Shown: positions 24,727-35,059, counted from the stretch's first letter. The stretch is 64,000 nucleotides of DNA from CAWDYA01 sp963806495 (GCA_963806495.1 CAWDYA010000004.1:248001-312000), one strand, 5' to 3'. Notes: generated by a model not told the origin, from the sequence alone. Translations and numbers: made by a program.

Positions 24727-26466
24727 TCATTCGGCTGGGACCTTCTCCGTCACCTCGAGAAACCGGTCCGCCTTGACGCCTGTCAGCGTCTGCAGGATCC
24801 CGGACGGCCAGCGGATCTCGACCACATCGGCGGTGGTCGCGGCGCCGAGCCCGAAGTGCAGGCGCATGTCGTTCTGCGACATATAGCTCGACGCCGTCTT
24901 GACAAGGTCGACCTGCCAGCGCTCGGATCCCTTCGGGTCGGTGGTCTTCACGCGGACACGAGCGCCCACCCCGTCGCGATTGCTCTTCACCCCATGCAGC
25001 GTGATCGTCAGCCAGTGCCCGCCCCCGTGCGCCGGGTCGTTGCCGCCGTCGTTGCGAAACAGCTGGGCCTTGCGCCCCGAGTTGACGACGAAGAAGTCGA
25101 GATCGCCGTCGTTGTCATAGTCGCCGACGGCGAGACCCCGTCCCACGTTCGCCTTGGAGAAGTCCTCGCCCGCCTTGCCGCTGATGTCGGTGAAGTGCCC
25201 GGTGCCGTCATTGAGGAGGAGGGATTGGGGCTGCTGGTAGGTCACCTGATCCCTGAACAGCTCGATGTTGTCCAGGATGTGTCCGTTCATGATCATGATG
25301 TCATTGTCGCCGTCGTTGTCGTAGTCGAGCAGATCAATCCCGAACCCGACGTGGAGGAAGTTCGGCTGACCGAGCCCGGCGCGGAAGGTGGCGTCGGTGA
25401 AGGTCAGGTCGCCGTTGTTCGTGTAGAGCTCGTTTGTCTCGTAGTCGAGGTTGGTCACCACCAGGTCGAGCCGACCGTCGCCGTTGACATCCCCGGTGTC
25501 CACGCCCATCCCCGCCTGGGTCATCCCGCTCTCGGAGAACCCCGCGCCGGACGTCATCGAGACGTCCTTGAACGTCCCGTTCCCCTTGTTGAGGAACATG
25601 AAGTTTATGGTCTTGTCGTTGGCGACGTACAGATCGAGCCAGCCGTCGTCGTTCACGTCGGTGAACACGACCCCGAGGCCGTTGCCGATACGTCCGCCCA
25701 CGCCGGCCGCCTCGGAGATCTCCTCGAAATGCCCGTCTCCCTTGTTGCGGAACAGGCGATCCGTGATGCCGTTGAACTCCTCCGGGTGGCAGTACGCGCG
25801 GTACCCCGGCTTGCGCTCGCCGCAGAACTTGTTGTTGTCGACCGAGAAGTCGAGATAGGCGGTCACGTAGAGATCGAGGTCGCCGTCGTTGTCGATGTCG
25901 CCGAATCCGGCGCTGGCGCTCCAGCGGGGGTCGTCCAGCCCCGCCCCCGCCTCGGCGGTGATGTCGGTGAAATGACCGTTACCGTCGTTGCGGTACAGGG
26001 CATTGGGGCCGAAGTTGGTGACGTAAAGATCGAGGTCGCCGTCGTTGTCGATGTCGCCCGCCACGCACCCCATCCCGTAGCCGCCGTTGCCGACGCCGGC
26101 CTCCGTGGTGACGTCGGTGAAGCGGCCGCCTCCGTCATTGCGGAACAGGTGGTTGATCGGCTTCACCTCGGCCTTGAAGCCGGGCAGCTCCGCTGAGTTG
26201 ACGACATAGACATCGATATCGCCGTCGCGATCGTAATCCAGCCAGCAGGCCCCCGAACCCATGGTCTCGATGTACATCTTCAGGCCGCTGGCGCCGGTGA
26301 CATGCTCGAAATCGAGACCCGAGCCGGGCGTGACGTCGGTGAAGGTGACGCGCGGCCGGGGCGGCGCCGGGTCGGGCGGGGCGCCGGCGAGGGCGAGCGC
26401 CGCGAGGAGGACGGCGGCCGCCAGGGGCGCCCGCCCCGAAGCGTGTTCCGGACCCCGGCGCTCCAT
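24727..26466 (-). CDS. FG-GAP/VCBS repeat protein with C-terminal ASPIC/UnbV domain (CRTAC1-like)
   Basis: The 579-aa product has a signal-peptide-like N-terminus (LAAAVLLAALALAGAPP) and then about seven FG-GAP blades. These carry calcium-binding loops such as DYDRDGDIDVYVVN, DIDNDGDLDLYVTN, DVNDDGWLDLYVAND and DYDNDGDLDFFVVN, expected to make a seven-bladed integrin-like propeller. The last 90 residues (HWLTITLHGVKSNRDGVGARVRV to VVEIRWPSGILQTL) are the ASPIC/UnbV domain. It is secreted or surface-exposed. It is coupled to the TPR gene upstream by a TGATG overlap. The precise function of this family in bacteria is not established. Confidence 0.9.
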   Translation of the reverse strand: MERRGPEHASGRAPLAAAVLLAALALAGAPPDPAPPRPRVTFTDVTPGSGLDFEHVTGASGLKMYIETMGSGACWLDYDRDGDIDVYVVNSAELPGFKAEVKPINHLFRNDGGGRFTDVTTEAGVGNGGYGMGCVAGDIDNDGDLDLYVTNFGPNALYRNDGNGHFTDITAEAGAGLDDPRWSASAGFGDIDNDGDLDLYVTAYLDFSVDNNKFCGERKPGYRAYCHPEEFNGITDRLFRNKGDGHFEEISEAAGVGGRIGNGLGVVFTDVNDDGWLDLYVANDKTINFMFLNKGNGTFKDVSMTSGAGFSESGMTQAGMGVDTGDVNGDGRLDLVVTNLDYETNELYTNNGDLTFTDATFRAGLGQPNFLHVGFGIDLLDYDNDGDNDIMIMNGHILDNIELFRDQVTYQQPQSLLLNDGTGHFTDISGKAGEDFSKANVGRGLAVGDYDNDGDLDFFVVNSGRKAQLFRNDGGNDPAHGGGHWLTITLHGVKSNRDGVGARVRVKTTDPKGSERWQVDLVKTASSYMSQNDMRLHFGLGAATTADVVEIRWPSGILQTLTGVKADRFLEVTEKVPAE

Positions 26467-27966
26467 CAGGGCGTGGCTCCGTCGGCGGCCGAGAGCTTCT
26501 CGAACAGAGCCTGCTCCTCCCGGCTGCGTTCCGTGTCGCCGAGCGCCTTGTAGATCTGCGACAGTACCTGGTGCACGCGCGGGTTGGTGTAGCCGCGCGC
26601 GACCGCCGACTCCAGCTCCACCGCCGCTTCCTTCAGAGATCCCGCCTGCGCGAGGCCGACGCCGAGGTTGTACGAGCCTTCGGGGTCGTCCGGCGCGAGC
26701 CGGCGCGCCAGACGCAGCTCGCGCACGCCGTCCTCGGCGCGGTTCGCCCGCAGATAGAACTGCGCGAGGTAGACGTGATACGACAGGGCCATCGGCACGA
26801 GCTGCGTGGCCTTCTCCAGCGAGGCGATCCCCTCCTGCGACGTCGCCGCGGGCGGCGAGGATCCGCCCCAGCCTGTAATACGCGTCGGCCTCCAGGGGAT
26901 CGCGAGCGAGCACTTCGCGGAAGACCTCTTCGCTGCGGCTCGCGTTGCCCTCCAGCATCAGCCACCGGCCGAGATCCATGAGCACGTCGATGTCGTCCGG
27001 CACGAGCTTCACCGCCTCGTCGAGCGCCGCCACCGCTCCGGCGACGTCCCCGGCGATCGCCTTCTTGTTCGCCTGGTCGCGAAGCATCTCGACCTTGTTG
27101 GTGCGGGTCCGCTCCTCCTGGTGCTGTTCGTAGAGCGCCTGGAACCGGTCGAGCGCCTCCTTGCGCTCCTGGTCCTTGCCGAGGGAGCCGGCGACTCTCG
27201 CCATCGCCTGCAGGGCTCCGCGATCGTCCGGATCGCGGGAGAGCACCTCCTGCAGCTGCGCGAACGCCTTCTCGTCCTGTCCCTCCCGCGCGAGCGCCAG
27301 CCCCAGGGTGTAGCGGGTCTCGATGGTGTCGGGCGCCCTGGCGAGGGCGGACATCGCGGTCTCGTCGTCTCCCAGACGGTAGGAGGCCACGCCGAGTCCC
27401 TGATACGCGGCGGCGAGCGGGTTGCCCGGGACGGCGACCGTCTCCGCCTCGGGCTCGCCCGCGTGCAGCGCGATCTCCTTGCGGAACTCATCGGCGGCGG
27501 GAGCGAGCCGGCCCAGAACGAGATGGATCATCCCCAGGTCATAGTGCACGGCGGGACGATCGGGCTGGATGGAAAGGATCTCCTCGAGAACCGCGGTGGC
27601 CTCCTGGTTGAGCTCCTCGCGGGCCAGGGCGTCGGCGAGCGCGGACAGCGCGTCGAGGCCGGCGGGCGTCGCGTGCCCCAGGATGTCCGCTGCGCGGCGG
27701 AACGCGGCGGCGGCGTCATCGTAGCGGTGAAGCTCGATGTAGTTGCGCCCGAGCAGCATGAAGGCGCCGGGTCCCTCGGGCTGCAGCCTCAGCGCGCGGT
27801 CCACCGCCTCCAGCCCGGAGGCCGGATCGTGATGGGCGAGTGCCTCGGCGGCCTGCTGCAGCAGGGCCTCGTAGGAGCCGGATTCTGCCGGCCCCGGCTC
27901 CGCGATGAGGAACGCGCCAAGAACCCCCGCGAGAATGGCGGCGACGGCCGACATGAATCCAATCAT
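26466..27966 (-). CDS. Tetratricopeptide repeat protein, exported, single-base frameshift
   Basis: A short N-terminal hydrophobic segment (MSAVAAILAGVLGAFLIAEPG) precedes at least ten TPR-like helical repeats (for example RPAVHYDLGMIHLVLGRLAPAADEF). One extra G near 26851 breaks the frame after RLGRILAA. Correcting it gives ATSQEGIASLEKATQLVPMALSYHVYLAQFYLR and continues to the stop at 26466, for about 500 aa. The start is ambiguous: ATG 27966 or ATG 27954, the latter 7 nt after a TATGAT box on the minus strand. It probably scaffolds or partners the CRTAC1-like protein translated from the same mRNA. Confidence 0.8.
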
Positions 27967-27983
27967 AGCGCATCCGGCGCCGC

Positions 27984-28012
27984 TTGATTGATGAGGAGGC
28001 ACGCTGTATAAA
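27984..28012 (+). promoter_or_regulatory. Promoter for the TPR/FG-GAP fusion gene
   Basis: TTGATT (27984-27989), a 17-nt spacer and TATAAA (28007-28012) lie just upstream of the 28031 gene in a 64-bp divergent interval. The leader would be about 12 nt and includes GGGGAG as Shine-Dalgarno sequence. Confidence 0.6.
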
Positions 28013-28030
28013 TCCTTCGGGGAGTGAGGC

Positions 28031-30496
28031 ATGGGACGCTCGAGAACAGGGATGTGGTTCCTCTCCGCGGGCGTCCTCGCCGCCGCGGGGATGCTGGCGG
28101 CCGCCACGGGCGCGGGATACGGGGCGCAGCCCGGCTCGGCGTCGGTCGAGGCGCGCGAGCATCTGCGTCGCGGTCTCGAGCTGTCCCGGCAGGGACTGTC
28201 CGAGGCCGCCGTGGCCGAGTTCCAGAAGTATCTCGCGGTGGTGCCCAACGACGCCGACGCGCACTACCAGCTCGGCCGCTCCCTTCTCGACGTCGCGGTG
28301 AAGAAGAACGCGCCCCTGTTCGGCGCGGTGGCCGAGATCGAGGAGGCGCTCCGGCTCGACCCCGGCCGCGACGTCTTCCGGGTACAGCTCGCCGAGATCT
28401 ACAGCTGGCGCAAGCCCGGCATCTTCCATCCCGAGAAGATGGTGGAGCTGTTCCAGAAGGCGATCGCCGCGCACCCGGAGAGATACGACATCAGGCTGCG
28501 GTTCGCGCAGCTCCTCCTGCGCGCCGAGGTGAGGCTGTCGATCGACGGCGACCCGACGCGGACGGTGCAGGACTCGGCCTGGACGATGGACCTCGCGCGG
28601 CTGCACCTGGAGAAGGCGATCGACACCGCACCGCGCGAGTCCGACATCGCCATCGAGTCCCGGACGCTGCTGGGCGAAGTCCAGTTCCGGATGGGGGAGT
28701 GGGACGCCGCGAAGGGGACCTTCGAGTATCTCCTGACCGCCTTCCCCGACCGCAAGCTGAACCTCGCCCCCGCGTGGAACTCGCTGGGGCACTGCGAGTA
28801 CCGCAAGAAGGACTACATGGCCGCGGTGGCCGCCTTCACGAAGGCCTACGACCTCAACCCGATCATCCAGTACCAGTACGACCTGAAGATGGCGTACGAC
28901 GGCCTCGGCGGGTATCCGAAGGACCTGCCTGAGCGCTACCGGTTCGTGCTGCGGCCCGAGGATACCGACCCCCGGGCGCGGGCCGGCCTGAAGTTCACGG
29001 ACATCGCGCCGCGGCTTCACATCAACAAGTACTCCGGCGCGGGGCCGTGCGGCTGGGCCGACTACAACGGCGACGGCCGGCTCGATCTCGTCGCCTGCGG
29101 CTGCGACACGTTCTGCTCGCTGTTCCGCGCGACGAAGGACGGGTTCGCCGACGCCACGATCGAGGCCGGGCTCACCCGGACGCAGCCCGGTTTCGGCGCG
29201 GCCTGGGCCGATTACGACAACGACGGCGATCCCGATCTGTACATCGCCCGCAATGGCTGGAACGGGCCCGCGCCGAACAGCCTCCTTCGCAACAACGGTG
29301 ACGGGACCTTCACCGACGTGGCTGCCAAGGCGGGTGTGGACGATCCCGGCTCGGGGTTCTTCGCCGGGTGGTTCGACTACGATTGGGACGGATGGCTCGA
29401 TCTGGTGGTCAGCAACGGCGTCTACGTGGACGGCTCCACAAACCAGCTCTTCCACAACAACGGCGACGGGACGTTCACCAACGTCACGAAACAGGCCGGG
29501 CTCGAGGAGAAGCCGTTCTACGGCACGATTGGAGTTGCGCTCGGAGACTACGACGACGATGGCTGGCCCGACATCTTCTACCACGGCCACCTGACCGAGA
29601 GCCGGCTGTACCGCAACAACCACGACGGTACCTTCACCAACGTCGCGCACGAGGCGGGCGTCGCCGGCCCGGGCACGCAGAACGGCTACATCGCGTTCTT
29701 CGCCGACCTCGACGACGACGGGGACCTCGACATCCTGACGGGCAGTCTGGCCCCCTGGGAGCAGGTGCTGGCAGGGTACCGTGCAGACTACCGCACCGGG
29801 CCGATGGACAACATCCCCCGCTTCTACCGCAACAACGGCGACGGGACCTTCTCCGATTCGTCGCTCACCGTGGGCCTGCGCTACCCGCTCGGGGTGATGG
29901 CGGGCGGGATCGGCGACGTCGACAACGACGGCTACCAGGACATCCTGCTGGCCACGGGCGATCCGGAGCTGAGGCGGCTGGAGCCCAACATCTTCCTCCA
30001 CAACCGCCATGGGGAGAAGTTCGAGGACATGACACGCTTCACGGGACTGGGGGATCTCGGCAAGGGGCACGGCGTGATCTTCCAGGACTGGGACGGCGAC
30101 GGCGATCTCGATTTCTACGCCGAGCTGGGCGGCTTCTTCCACGGCGATCTGTGGGAGAGCGCCTTCTATCTGAACGAGAACGGCAACCGGAACAACTGGC
30201 TCTCGGTCCGGCTGCACCAGCCGAAGCTCAACCGCGACGCCATCGGAGCGCGGGTCACGCTGGTGGCCGGAACGATGCGACAGACACAGGAGGTCACCGC
30301 GGGCCGTGGGTTCGGGTCCACCGATCCGCCGATCCTGCACTTCGGCATCGGCAAGGCGACGAAAGTGGAGCGTCTGGAGGTGCGGTGGCCCGACGGGACC
30401 GAGCAGGTGATCCGGGACCCGAAGCCGAACCGGACCCTCGTCCTCGAGCGCGAGGAGCCCGTCGCGGGCGGGGACGCGCCCCCGGACCGTCCTTGA
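28031..30496 (+). CDS. TPR-FG-GAP-ASPIC/UnbV fusion protein, secreted
   Basis: The 821-aa product combines in one chain what is encoded by two genes on either side. It has a signal peptide (FLSAGVLAAAGMLAAATGAGYGA), then TPR-like repeats (about residues 38-300: REHLRRGLELSRQGLSEAAVAEFQKYL, AWNSLGHCEYRKKDYMAAVAAFTKAY). FG-GAP blades follow (about 310-700: DYNGDGRLDLVACG, DYDNDGDPDLYIARN, DLDDDGDLDILTG, DVDNDGYQDILLATG), then an ASPIC/UnbV domain (NWLSVRLHQPKLNRDAIGARV to VRWPDGTEQVI). Four Cys in CGWADYNGDGRLDLVACGCDTFC are unusual for the repeat. It is divergent from the split pair. Function is unknown. Confidence 0.9.
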   Translation: MGRSRTGMWFLSAGVLAAAGMLAAATGAGYGAQPGSASVEAREHLRRGLELSRQGLSEAAVAEFQKYLAVVPNDADAHYQLGRSLLDVAVKKNAPLFGAVAEIEEALRLDPGRDVFRVQLAEIYSWRKPGIFHPEKMVELFQKAIAAHPERYDIRLRFAQLLLRAEVRLSIDGDPTRTVQDSAWTMDLARLHLEKAIDTAPRESDIAIESRTLLGEVQFRMGEWDAAKGTFEYLLTAFPDRKLNLAPAWNSLGHCEYRKKDYMAAVAAFTKAYDLNPIIQYQYDLKMAYDGLGGYPKDLPERYRFVLRPEDTDPRARAGLKFTDIAPRLHINKYSGAGPCGWADYNGDGRLDLVACGCDTFCSLFRATKDGFADATIEAGLTRTQPGFGAAWADYDNDGDPDLYIARNGWNGPAPNSLLRNNGDGTFTDVAAKAGVDDPGSGFFAGWFDYDWDGWLDLVVSNGVYVDGSTNQLFHNNGDGTFTNVTKQAGLEEKPFYGTIGVALGDYDDDGWPDIFYHGHLTESRLYRNNHDGTFTNVAHEAGVAGPGTQNGYIAFFADLDDDGDLDILTGSLAPWEQVLAGYRADYRTGPMDNIPRFYRNNGDGTFSDSSLTVGLRYPLGVMAGGIGDVDNDGYQDILLATGDPELRRLEPNIFLHNRHGEKFEDMTRFTGLGDLGKGHGVIFQDWDGDGDLDFYAELGGFFHGDLWESAFYLNENGNRNNWLSVRLHQPKLNRDAIGARVTLVAGTMRQTQEVTAGRGFGSTDPPILHFGIGKATKVERLEVRWPDGTEQVIRDPKPNRTLVLEREEPVAGGDAPPDRP

Positions 30497-30547
30497 TCCC
30501 CCCGCGCGCGGACACTATCGTGGATCGGACAGGTTTCGGAGTGATTC

Positions 30548-31750
30548 TTGCCTCAGCGGTTCGCCCCCCATCGATACCTGGCGCTGGCCGTGGCCGGCGT
30601 TCGCCGGCATCCCCTGCGCGCCTCGCTCACCTGTCTGGCCATCGCGCTGGCCGCCGCGCTCTTTTTGGGTGCTCTCGGACTTCATGACGGCTACGCGGCG
30701 GCGCTGGAGACCAGCGTCGAGCGGATGGGCTACCACGTCCTGGTGACCGCCAAGGGATGCCCGTACGAAACCGCCACCCTGGTGCTGCGCGGCGGCGACA
30801 TCCCGATGTACGTGGACGAGCGGCTCGTGGATCAGCTCGAGCGCGACCCGGCGTTCGAGATCGGCACGCGCTTTCTCATGCAGGGGATCGACGCCGGCGA
30901 CGGCACGTTCACGGTGTTCCTCGGCGTGGACGACGACTTCAGGAAGCTCAAGCCCTGGATGACGCTGCAGCAGGGGGAGTGGTTCTCGGGTCCCGAGGCG
31001 GCCGAAGCGATCCTGGGCTACAACGTGGCCGAGACGCTCCGGCTGACGCCGGGCGACACGCTTCCCGTCGAGCGCTACGGGCGCACGCTGCGTGTCCGGG
31101 GCGTGTTCGACCGGTCGGGCAGCCAGGATGACGGCATGATCTTCCTGCCGCTCGCATTCTCGCAGCAGCTCTTCGATCGGCAGGGAAAGCTCACCGGCGT
31201 CGGGGTGCGGCTCAACGACCTGACCCGTATCGGCAGCTTCCTCGACCGTGCCTTCGACATCCCGTCGATGCAGGCGATCACGGTGTCGCAGTTTCGCGGG
31301 ACGATGCTCGACCTGCTCGGCACCGCGCGCGCCCTGATGCTGCTGGGCACGCTGGTGGCGGTGGTGATCGCGGCGCTCGGTGTGTTCAACTCCGTGCTGG
31401 TCTCGGTGACCGAGCGGCAGCAGGAGCTGGCCGTCTTCAAGGTGCTTGGCGCCTCGCCGCGGCAGGTCTTCGCGGTGGTCGCCTCCGAGACGGCGCTGCT
31501 CGGGCTGATGGGCGGCCTGCTCGGTGCGGTGCTGACGGTGGGCGTGGGCTCGGTGTCGGACCGGTTCGTCATGAAGCTGCTGCCGTTCGCCCCCATGCCG
31601 GCGACGGGACATCTCATCACGATCAGCCTCTGGCAGGCGGCGATCGGCGTGGCCGGCGCCGTGGGCGTGTCGCTGCTCGCGGGTGTGGGGCCTGCGGTGC
31701 GTGGAGCGTTGCTCCCCGCGGTGCGATCGCTGAGAGGGGGAAGGGCGTGA
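30548..31750 (+). CDS. FtsX/MacB-type ABC transporter permease
   Basis: The 400-aa product has an N-terminal helix (LRASLTCLAIALAAALFLGALGL), a periplasmic domain (about residues 40-265) and three C-terminal helices starting at MLLGTLVAVVIAALGVFNSVLVSV. The coupling motif TERQQELAVFKVLGASPRQVF follows. The start is TTG at 30548 with CGGAG 6-7 nt upstream. It pairs with the ATPase 25 nt downstream. No adaptor is adjacent, so this resembles a LolCDE- or FtsEX-like two-component exporter rather than full MacAB. Its place inside the FG-GAP/TPR cluster hints at a role in exporting or modifying those surface proteins, which is inference. Confidence 0.85.
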   Translation: MPQRFAPHRYLALAVAGVRRHPLRASLTCLAIALAAALFLGALGLHDGYAAALETSVERMGYHVLVTAKGCPYETATLVLRGGDIPMYVDERLVDQLERDPAFEIGTRFLMQGIDAGDGTFTVFLGVDDDFRKLKPWMTLQQGEWFSGPEAAEAILGYNVAETLRLTPGDTLPVERYGRTLRVRGVFDRSGSQDDGMIFLPLAFSQQLFDRQGKLTGVGVRLNDLTRIGSFLDRAFDIPSMQAITVSQFRGTMLDLLGTARALMLLGTLVAVVIAALGVFNSVLVSVTERQQELAVFKVLGASPRQVFAVVASETALLGLMGGLLGAVLTVGVGSVSDRFVMKLLPFAPMPATGHLITISLWQAAIGVAGAVGVSLLAGVGPAVRGALLPAVRSLRGGRA

Positions 31751-31775
31751 TGACCCGGCGTGCGGGGCCGCGGCG

Positions 31776-32447
31776 ATGAGCCTGCTCGAGCTGAGAGGCG
31801 TGCGCCGCACCTACACCCGCGGGCCCGAGGCCGTCGAGGCGCTCCGGGGCATCGACCTGAAGCTCGAGCCGGGCGGCATCACCGCAATCATCGGCTCGTC
31901 GGGCAGCGGCAAGACCACTCTCGTCAACATCGCCGGAGGAATCGATCGCCCGACCCGGGGCGAGGTTATCTTCGGGGGGCGGCGCATCGACGACCTTCCG
32001 GAGGCGGAGCTGACGCGCATCCGGCGCCGCCACATCGGGATGATCTTCCAGGATTTCCTGCTCGTCCCGGGGTTGTCCGCGCAGGACAACGTGCGGCTGC
32101 CGCTGACCTTCTCGGGCGAGGCGGACGCCGGCCGCTCGCTGACGATGATGAAGCGGACGGAGATCGACGCCCGGCGGCGATTCCACCCGCACCAGCTCTC
32201 CGGGGGCGAGCAGCAGCGTGTGGCGATCGCGCGGGCGCTCATCCACAGCCCGTCGCTGCTTCTCGCGGACGAGCCGACCGGGAACCTCGACTCAGGTCAG
32301 GCGGCGCGGATTTTCGATCTGTTCCGCTCGCTCGCGACGTCGACCGGGCTGTGCGTGCTGCTCGCGACGCACAACGCCGAGCTGGCGAGTCGGGCCGACA
32401 CGGTGCGCCGGCTCAGGGACGGGGTGCTGGCATCGGCCACGGGATGA
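31776..32447 (+). CDS. ABC transporter ATP-binding protein (LolD/MacB type)
   Basis: This 223-aa ATPase has Walker A GSSGSGKTT (near residue 41), Q-loop IFQDFLL, signature LSGGEQQRVAIARAL, Walker B LLLADEPTGNLD and switch histidine in LATHNAE. It follows the permease by 25 nt and very likely forms its motor. The 3' end overlaps the convergent PfpI-like gene by 35 bp. Confidence 0.88.
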   Translation: MSLLELRGVRRTYTRGPEAVEALRGIDLKLEPGGITAIIGSSGSGKTTLVNIAGGIDRPTRGEVIFGGRRIDDLPEAELTRIRRRHIGMIFQDFLLVPGLSAQDNVRLPLTFSGEADAGRSLTMMKRTEIDARRRFHPHQLSGGEQQRVAIARALIHSPSLLLADEPTGNLDSGQAARIFDLFRSLATSTGLCVLLATHNAELASRADTVRRLRDGVLASATG

Positions 32448-33117
32448 TGAGCCCCCGGCCCACGGCCTGTGCCACCTCCGTGCCGTACAGATGGTCCACG
32501 AGGTACATCGCCACGTCGTAGCTCTTCGCTCCGCCCTGTGACGTCAGGGTCCGGCCGTCGTGGACGAAGCTGGGCTCGCGGCGCAGCGTGATGTCGGGGT
32601 ACATCGCGGCGAACCGGTCCTGGTCCCCCGGAAACGTCGTGGCGGCGTGGCCGTCGAGCAGACCGGCCTTCGCCAGGACGAACGCGCCGTCGCACAGCGA
32701 GACGACGAACCGGGCCTTCCCGCCGACCCGCCGCACCCAGTCGATGAGCGCGGTGTTTCCGAGATCCCGGTCCATGCTTCCCTCGCTGCTCGGGACGACC
32801 AGGATGTCGATCGGCGGGGCGTCGGCGAAACCGTGGTCGGGAGTCAGCTTCAGCCCCTCGAACGTGGTGATCGGACGGCCATCCGGCGAGACAGTGAACA
32901 CCACCATGCCGGGCTTCGTGTGGAACCGTGTGTGATGGAAGATGTCGTAGGGCGCCATCAGCTCGGAGTTGTAGACGCCGTCCACGACGAGGAAGCCGGC
33001 GGCGAGCGGGCGGTCGGATGGAAGCGGGGCAGCCTGCTCGCGGCCCTCGGCGGCGGTGCCCGCCGCGGCCAGAATCGGGCTCATGATCATGAGGAGGATC
33101 GGGCAGAGAGTGCGCAT
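32413..33117 (-). CDS. DJ-1/PfpI-family (class I GATase-like) exported protein
   Basis: The 234-aa product starts at ATG 33117 behind a GAGGTGA Shine-Dalgarno sequence and has a signal peptide (CPILLMIMSPILAAAGTAAEG), unusual because most DJ-1/PfpI proteins are cytoplasmic. The core has VDGVYNSELMAPYDIF (acidic partner of the nucleophile), ILVVPSSEGS and the nucleophile elbow VVSLCDGAFVLAKAGLLDG with a Cys, then HAATTFPGD. It resembles the amidase-like domain found in GlxA-type regulators but lacks the AraC helix-turn-helix. Activity is unknown. Confidence 0.82.
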   Translation of the reverse strand: MRTLCPILLMIMSPILAAAGTAAEGREQAAPLPSDRPLAAGFLVVDGVYNSELMAPYDIFHHTRFHTKPGMVVFTVSPDGRPITTFEGLKLTPDHGFADAPPIDILVVPSSEGSMDRDLGNTALIDWVRRVGGKARFVVSLCDGAFVLAKAGLLDGHAATTFPGDQDRFAAMYPDITLRREPSFVHDGRTLTSQGGAKSYDVAMYLVDHLYGTEVAQAVGRGLIIPWPMPAPRP

Positions 33118-33229
33118 CGGGTCACCTCGCGTGCGGCCGGCACGGGCCGACCGCGCCTCCGACGCGCCGCAGCATACCGGAAATCGCTCCGGGCGGGCCG
33201 GGAAACCCCGTCTCACCGGGCGGGCTCTG

Positions 33230-33259
33230 TTGATCCCGTCTGGAGGATGTGCGTATGTT
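33230..33259 (+). promoter_or_regulatory. Possible promoter for the second FG-GAP/TPR pair
   Basis: TTGATC (33230-33235), an 18-nt spacer and TATGTT (33254-33259) lie about 75 nt before the proposed GTG start of the downstream CRTAC1-like gene. Confidence 0.4.
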
Positions 33260-33335
33260 CATGTCATTCGTCCCGGACCGGCGGGGGCGCCCCCGGTGGG
33301 TGGCGCGCCGCTTCCGGAGAAAGGGTATTGATTTC

Positions 33336-35059
33336 GTGGAGTTCCAGCGACCAGCCCTCGTGCTCTGCATCGCCTCCTGCGCGCTGGCCGCGGCCGGGCA
33401 AGCCAGGGCGCGGGCGAGGCTCCGCCCGCCCCTCCCGTGCCCGTTTTCACCGACGCGGCCGCGTCGGGCGGGCTCGATTTCACCCACTTCATCGGCGCGA
33501 CCGGCAAGCTCTACTTTCCCGAGATCATGGGTTCGGGCTGCGCCCTGCTCGACTACGACAACGACGGAGATCTCGACGTCTATCTCCCGCAGGGGATGCT
33601 GCTCGACAAGGGAGTCGCGGAGAAGGACAGTCTCTTTCCCCCGGCGGTGCCGCTGCCCCCCACGGGGCGTCTCTTCCGCAACGACCTGATTCTCGACGGC
33701 AAGCCGACCGGCAGGCTGCGCTTCACCGACGTGACGCTCTCCTCCGGCGCGGGCGTCGCCGCTTACGGGATGGGGGCGGCCACCGGCGACTACGACAACG
33801 ACGGGGACGTGGATCTCTATCTCACCAACTTCGGCCCTGACGTCCTGCTGCGGAACAACGGCGACGGCACCTTCACGGACGTGTCCGTGGCCGCGGGGCT
33901 GGGCGACCCGCGCTGGGACTCCAGCGCGACGTTCTTCGACTACGATCGGGACGGCTGGCTCGATCTGTTCGTGGTGGCGTACGCCGACTTCACGGTCGCC
34001 ACGCACAAGGAGTGCTACGCTCCCACCGGCGCGCGCGATTACTGCAATCCGAAGGTGTATCCACCGCTTCCCTGCCGGCTGTATCACAACAAGGGTGACG
34101 GCCGTTTCGAGAACGTCACCGCCGGGACCGGGATAGACACCGCCTATGGCCACGCGCTCGGCGTGGTGGCCGCCGACTTCAACGGGGACGGCTGGGTGGA
34201 TGTCTACGTCGCCAACGACGGCGACGCGAACCAGCTCTGGATGAACCGCGGCGGCCGGTTCAGCGACACGGCGATGCTGAGCGGGGCCGCGCTCGACGAG
34301 TACGGCAAGGTGGAGGCGGGGATGGGGATCGCGGCCGCCGACTACGACAACGACGGCGACGTCGATATCTTCCTGACGCATCTGAACGGCCAGACCAACA
34401 CCTTGCTGGAGAACCGGGGCGACGCCGTGTTCGAGGACGTGACGCTGCGTCACGGACTGGGGCTGCCGAGCCTGCCGTTCACCTCATTCGGCGTGGCCTG
34501 GGAGGATTTCGACGGGGACGCCGATCTGGATCTCTTCATCGCCAGCGGGGACGTCTACCGTGTCGAGGCGCTCGCCAAAGGAGTCTACCCGTACCATCAG
34601 ACCAACCAGCTCATGATCGACGAGAAGGGCGAGTACGTCGATCGCACCGACCGGGCCGGCAAGGTGATGGATCTCTCGGAGGTCAGCCGTGGCGTGGCGG
34701 TGGGCGACATCGACAACGACGGGGATCCCGATATCCTGATGTCCAACAACAACGGGCCGGTGCGTCTGCTGCTGAACCAGCGGCCGCCGACGAAGAGCTG
34801 GCTGCTGCTGAGGGTCCTGGACAAGGCGAGAAAGCGCGACGCGTACGGCGCGCGGCTGCGGCTCACGCTGTCGGATGGCCGGGTGCTCACGCGATTCGTC
34901 GGCACCGACGGCAGCTACCAGTCGGCGCGGGATCCGCGTGTGTACTTCGCCTGGCCCGGGACGCTGCAGATGCGCTCGGTGGATCTCACGATGCCGGGCG
35001 GCAAGCCGGAGCCGTTGAAGGGGCTCGAGCCCGGGTCGGTGACGACGGTGGAGAAATGA
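33336..35059 (+). CDS. FG-GAP repeat protein with ASPIC-like C-terminus (CRTAC1-like), frameshift in the signal-peptide region
   Basis: The main frame reads VFTDAAASGGLDFTHFIGATGKLYFPEIMG and on through FG-GAP loops (DYDNDGDLDVYLPQG, DYDNDGDVDLYLTN, DYDRDGWLDLFVVA, DIDNDGDPDILMSNN). It ends in an ASPIC-like domain (SWLLLRVLDKARKRDAYGARLRL). The conserved part starts without a leader, but GTG 33336, with GGAGAAAGGG upstream, opens EFQRPALVLCIASCALAAAGQA, a signal peptide in another frame. One indel near 33415 joins it to GEAPPAPPVPVFTDA. Corrected length is about 574 aa. The stop overlaps the TPR gene (ATGA). It is a paralogue of the 24727 gene. Confidence 0.85.

Noticed and set aside
33336..33436. 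Treating the signal-peptide frame at 33336 as a separate small gene.
   Set aside because: It has a Shine-Dalgarno site and signal peptide but no mature protein of its own, and it joins the FG-GAP protein perfectly with one base changed.
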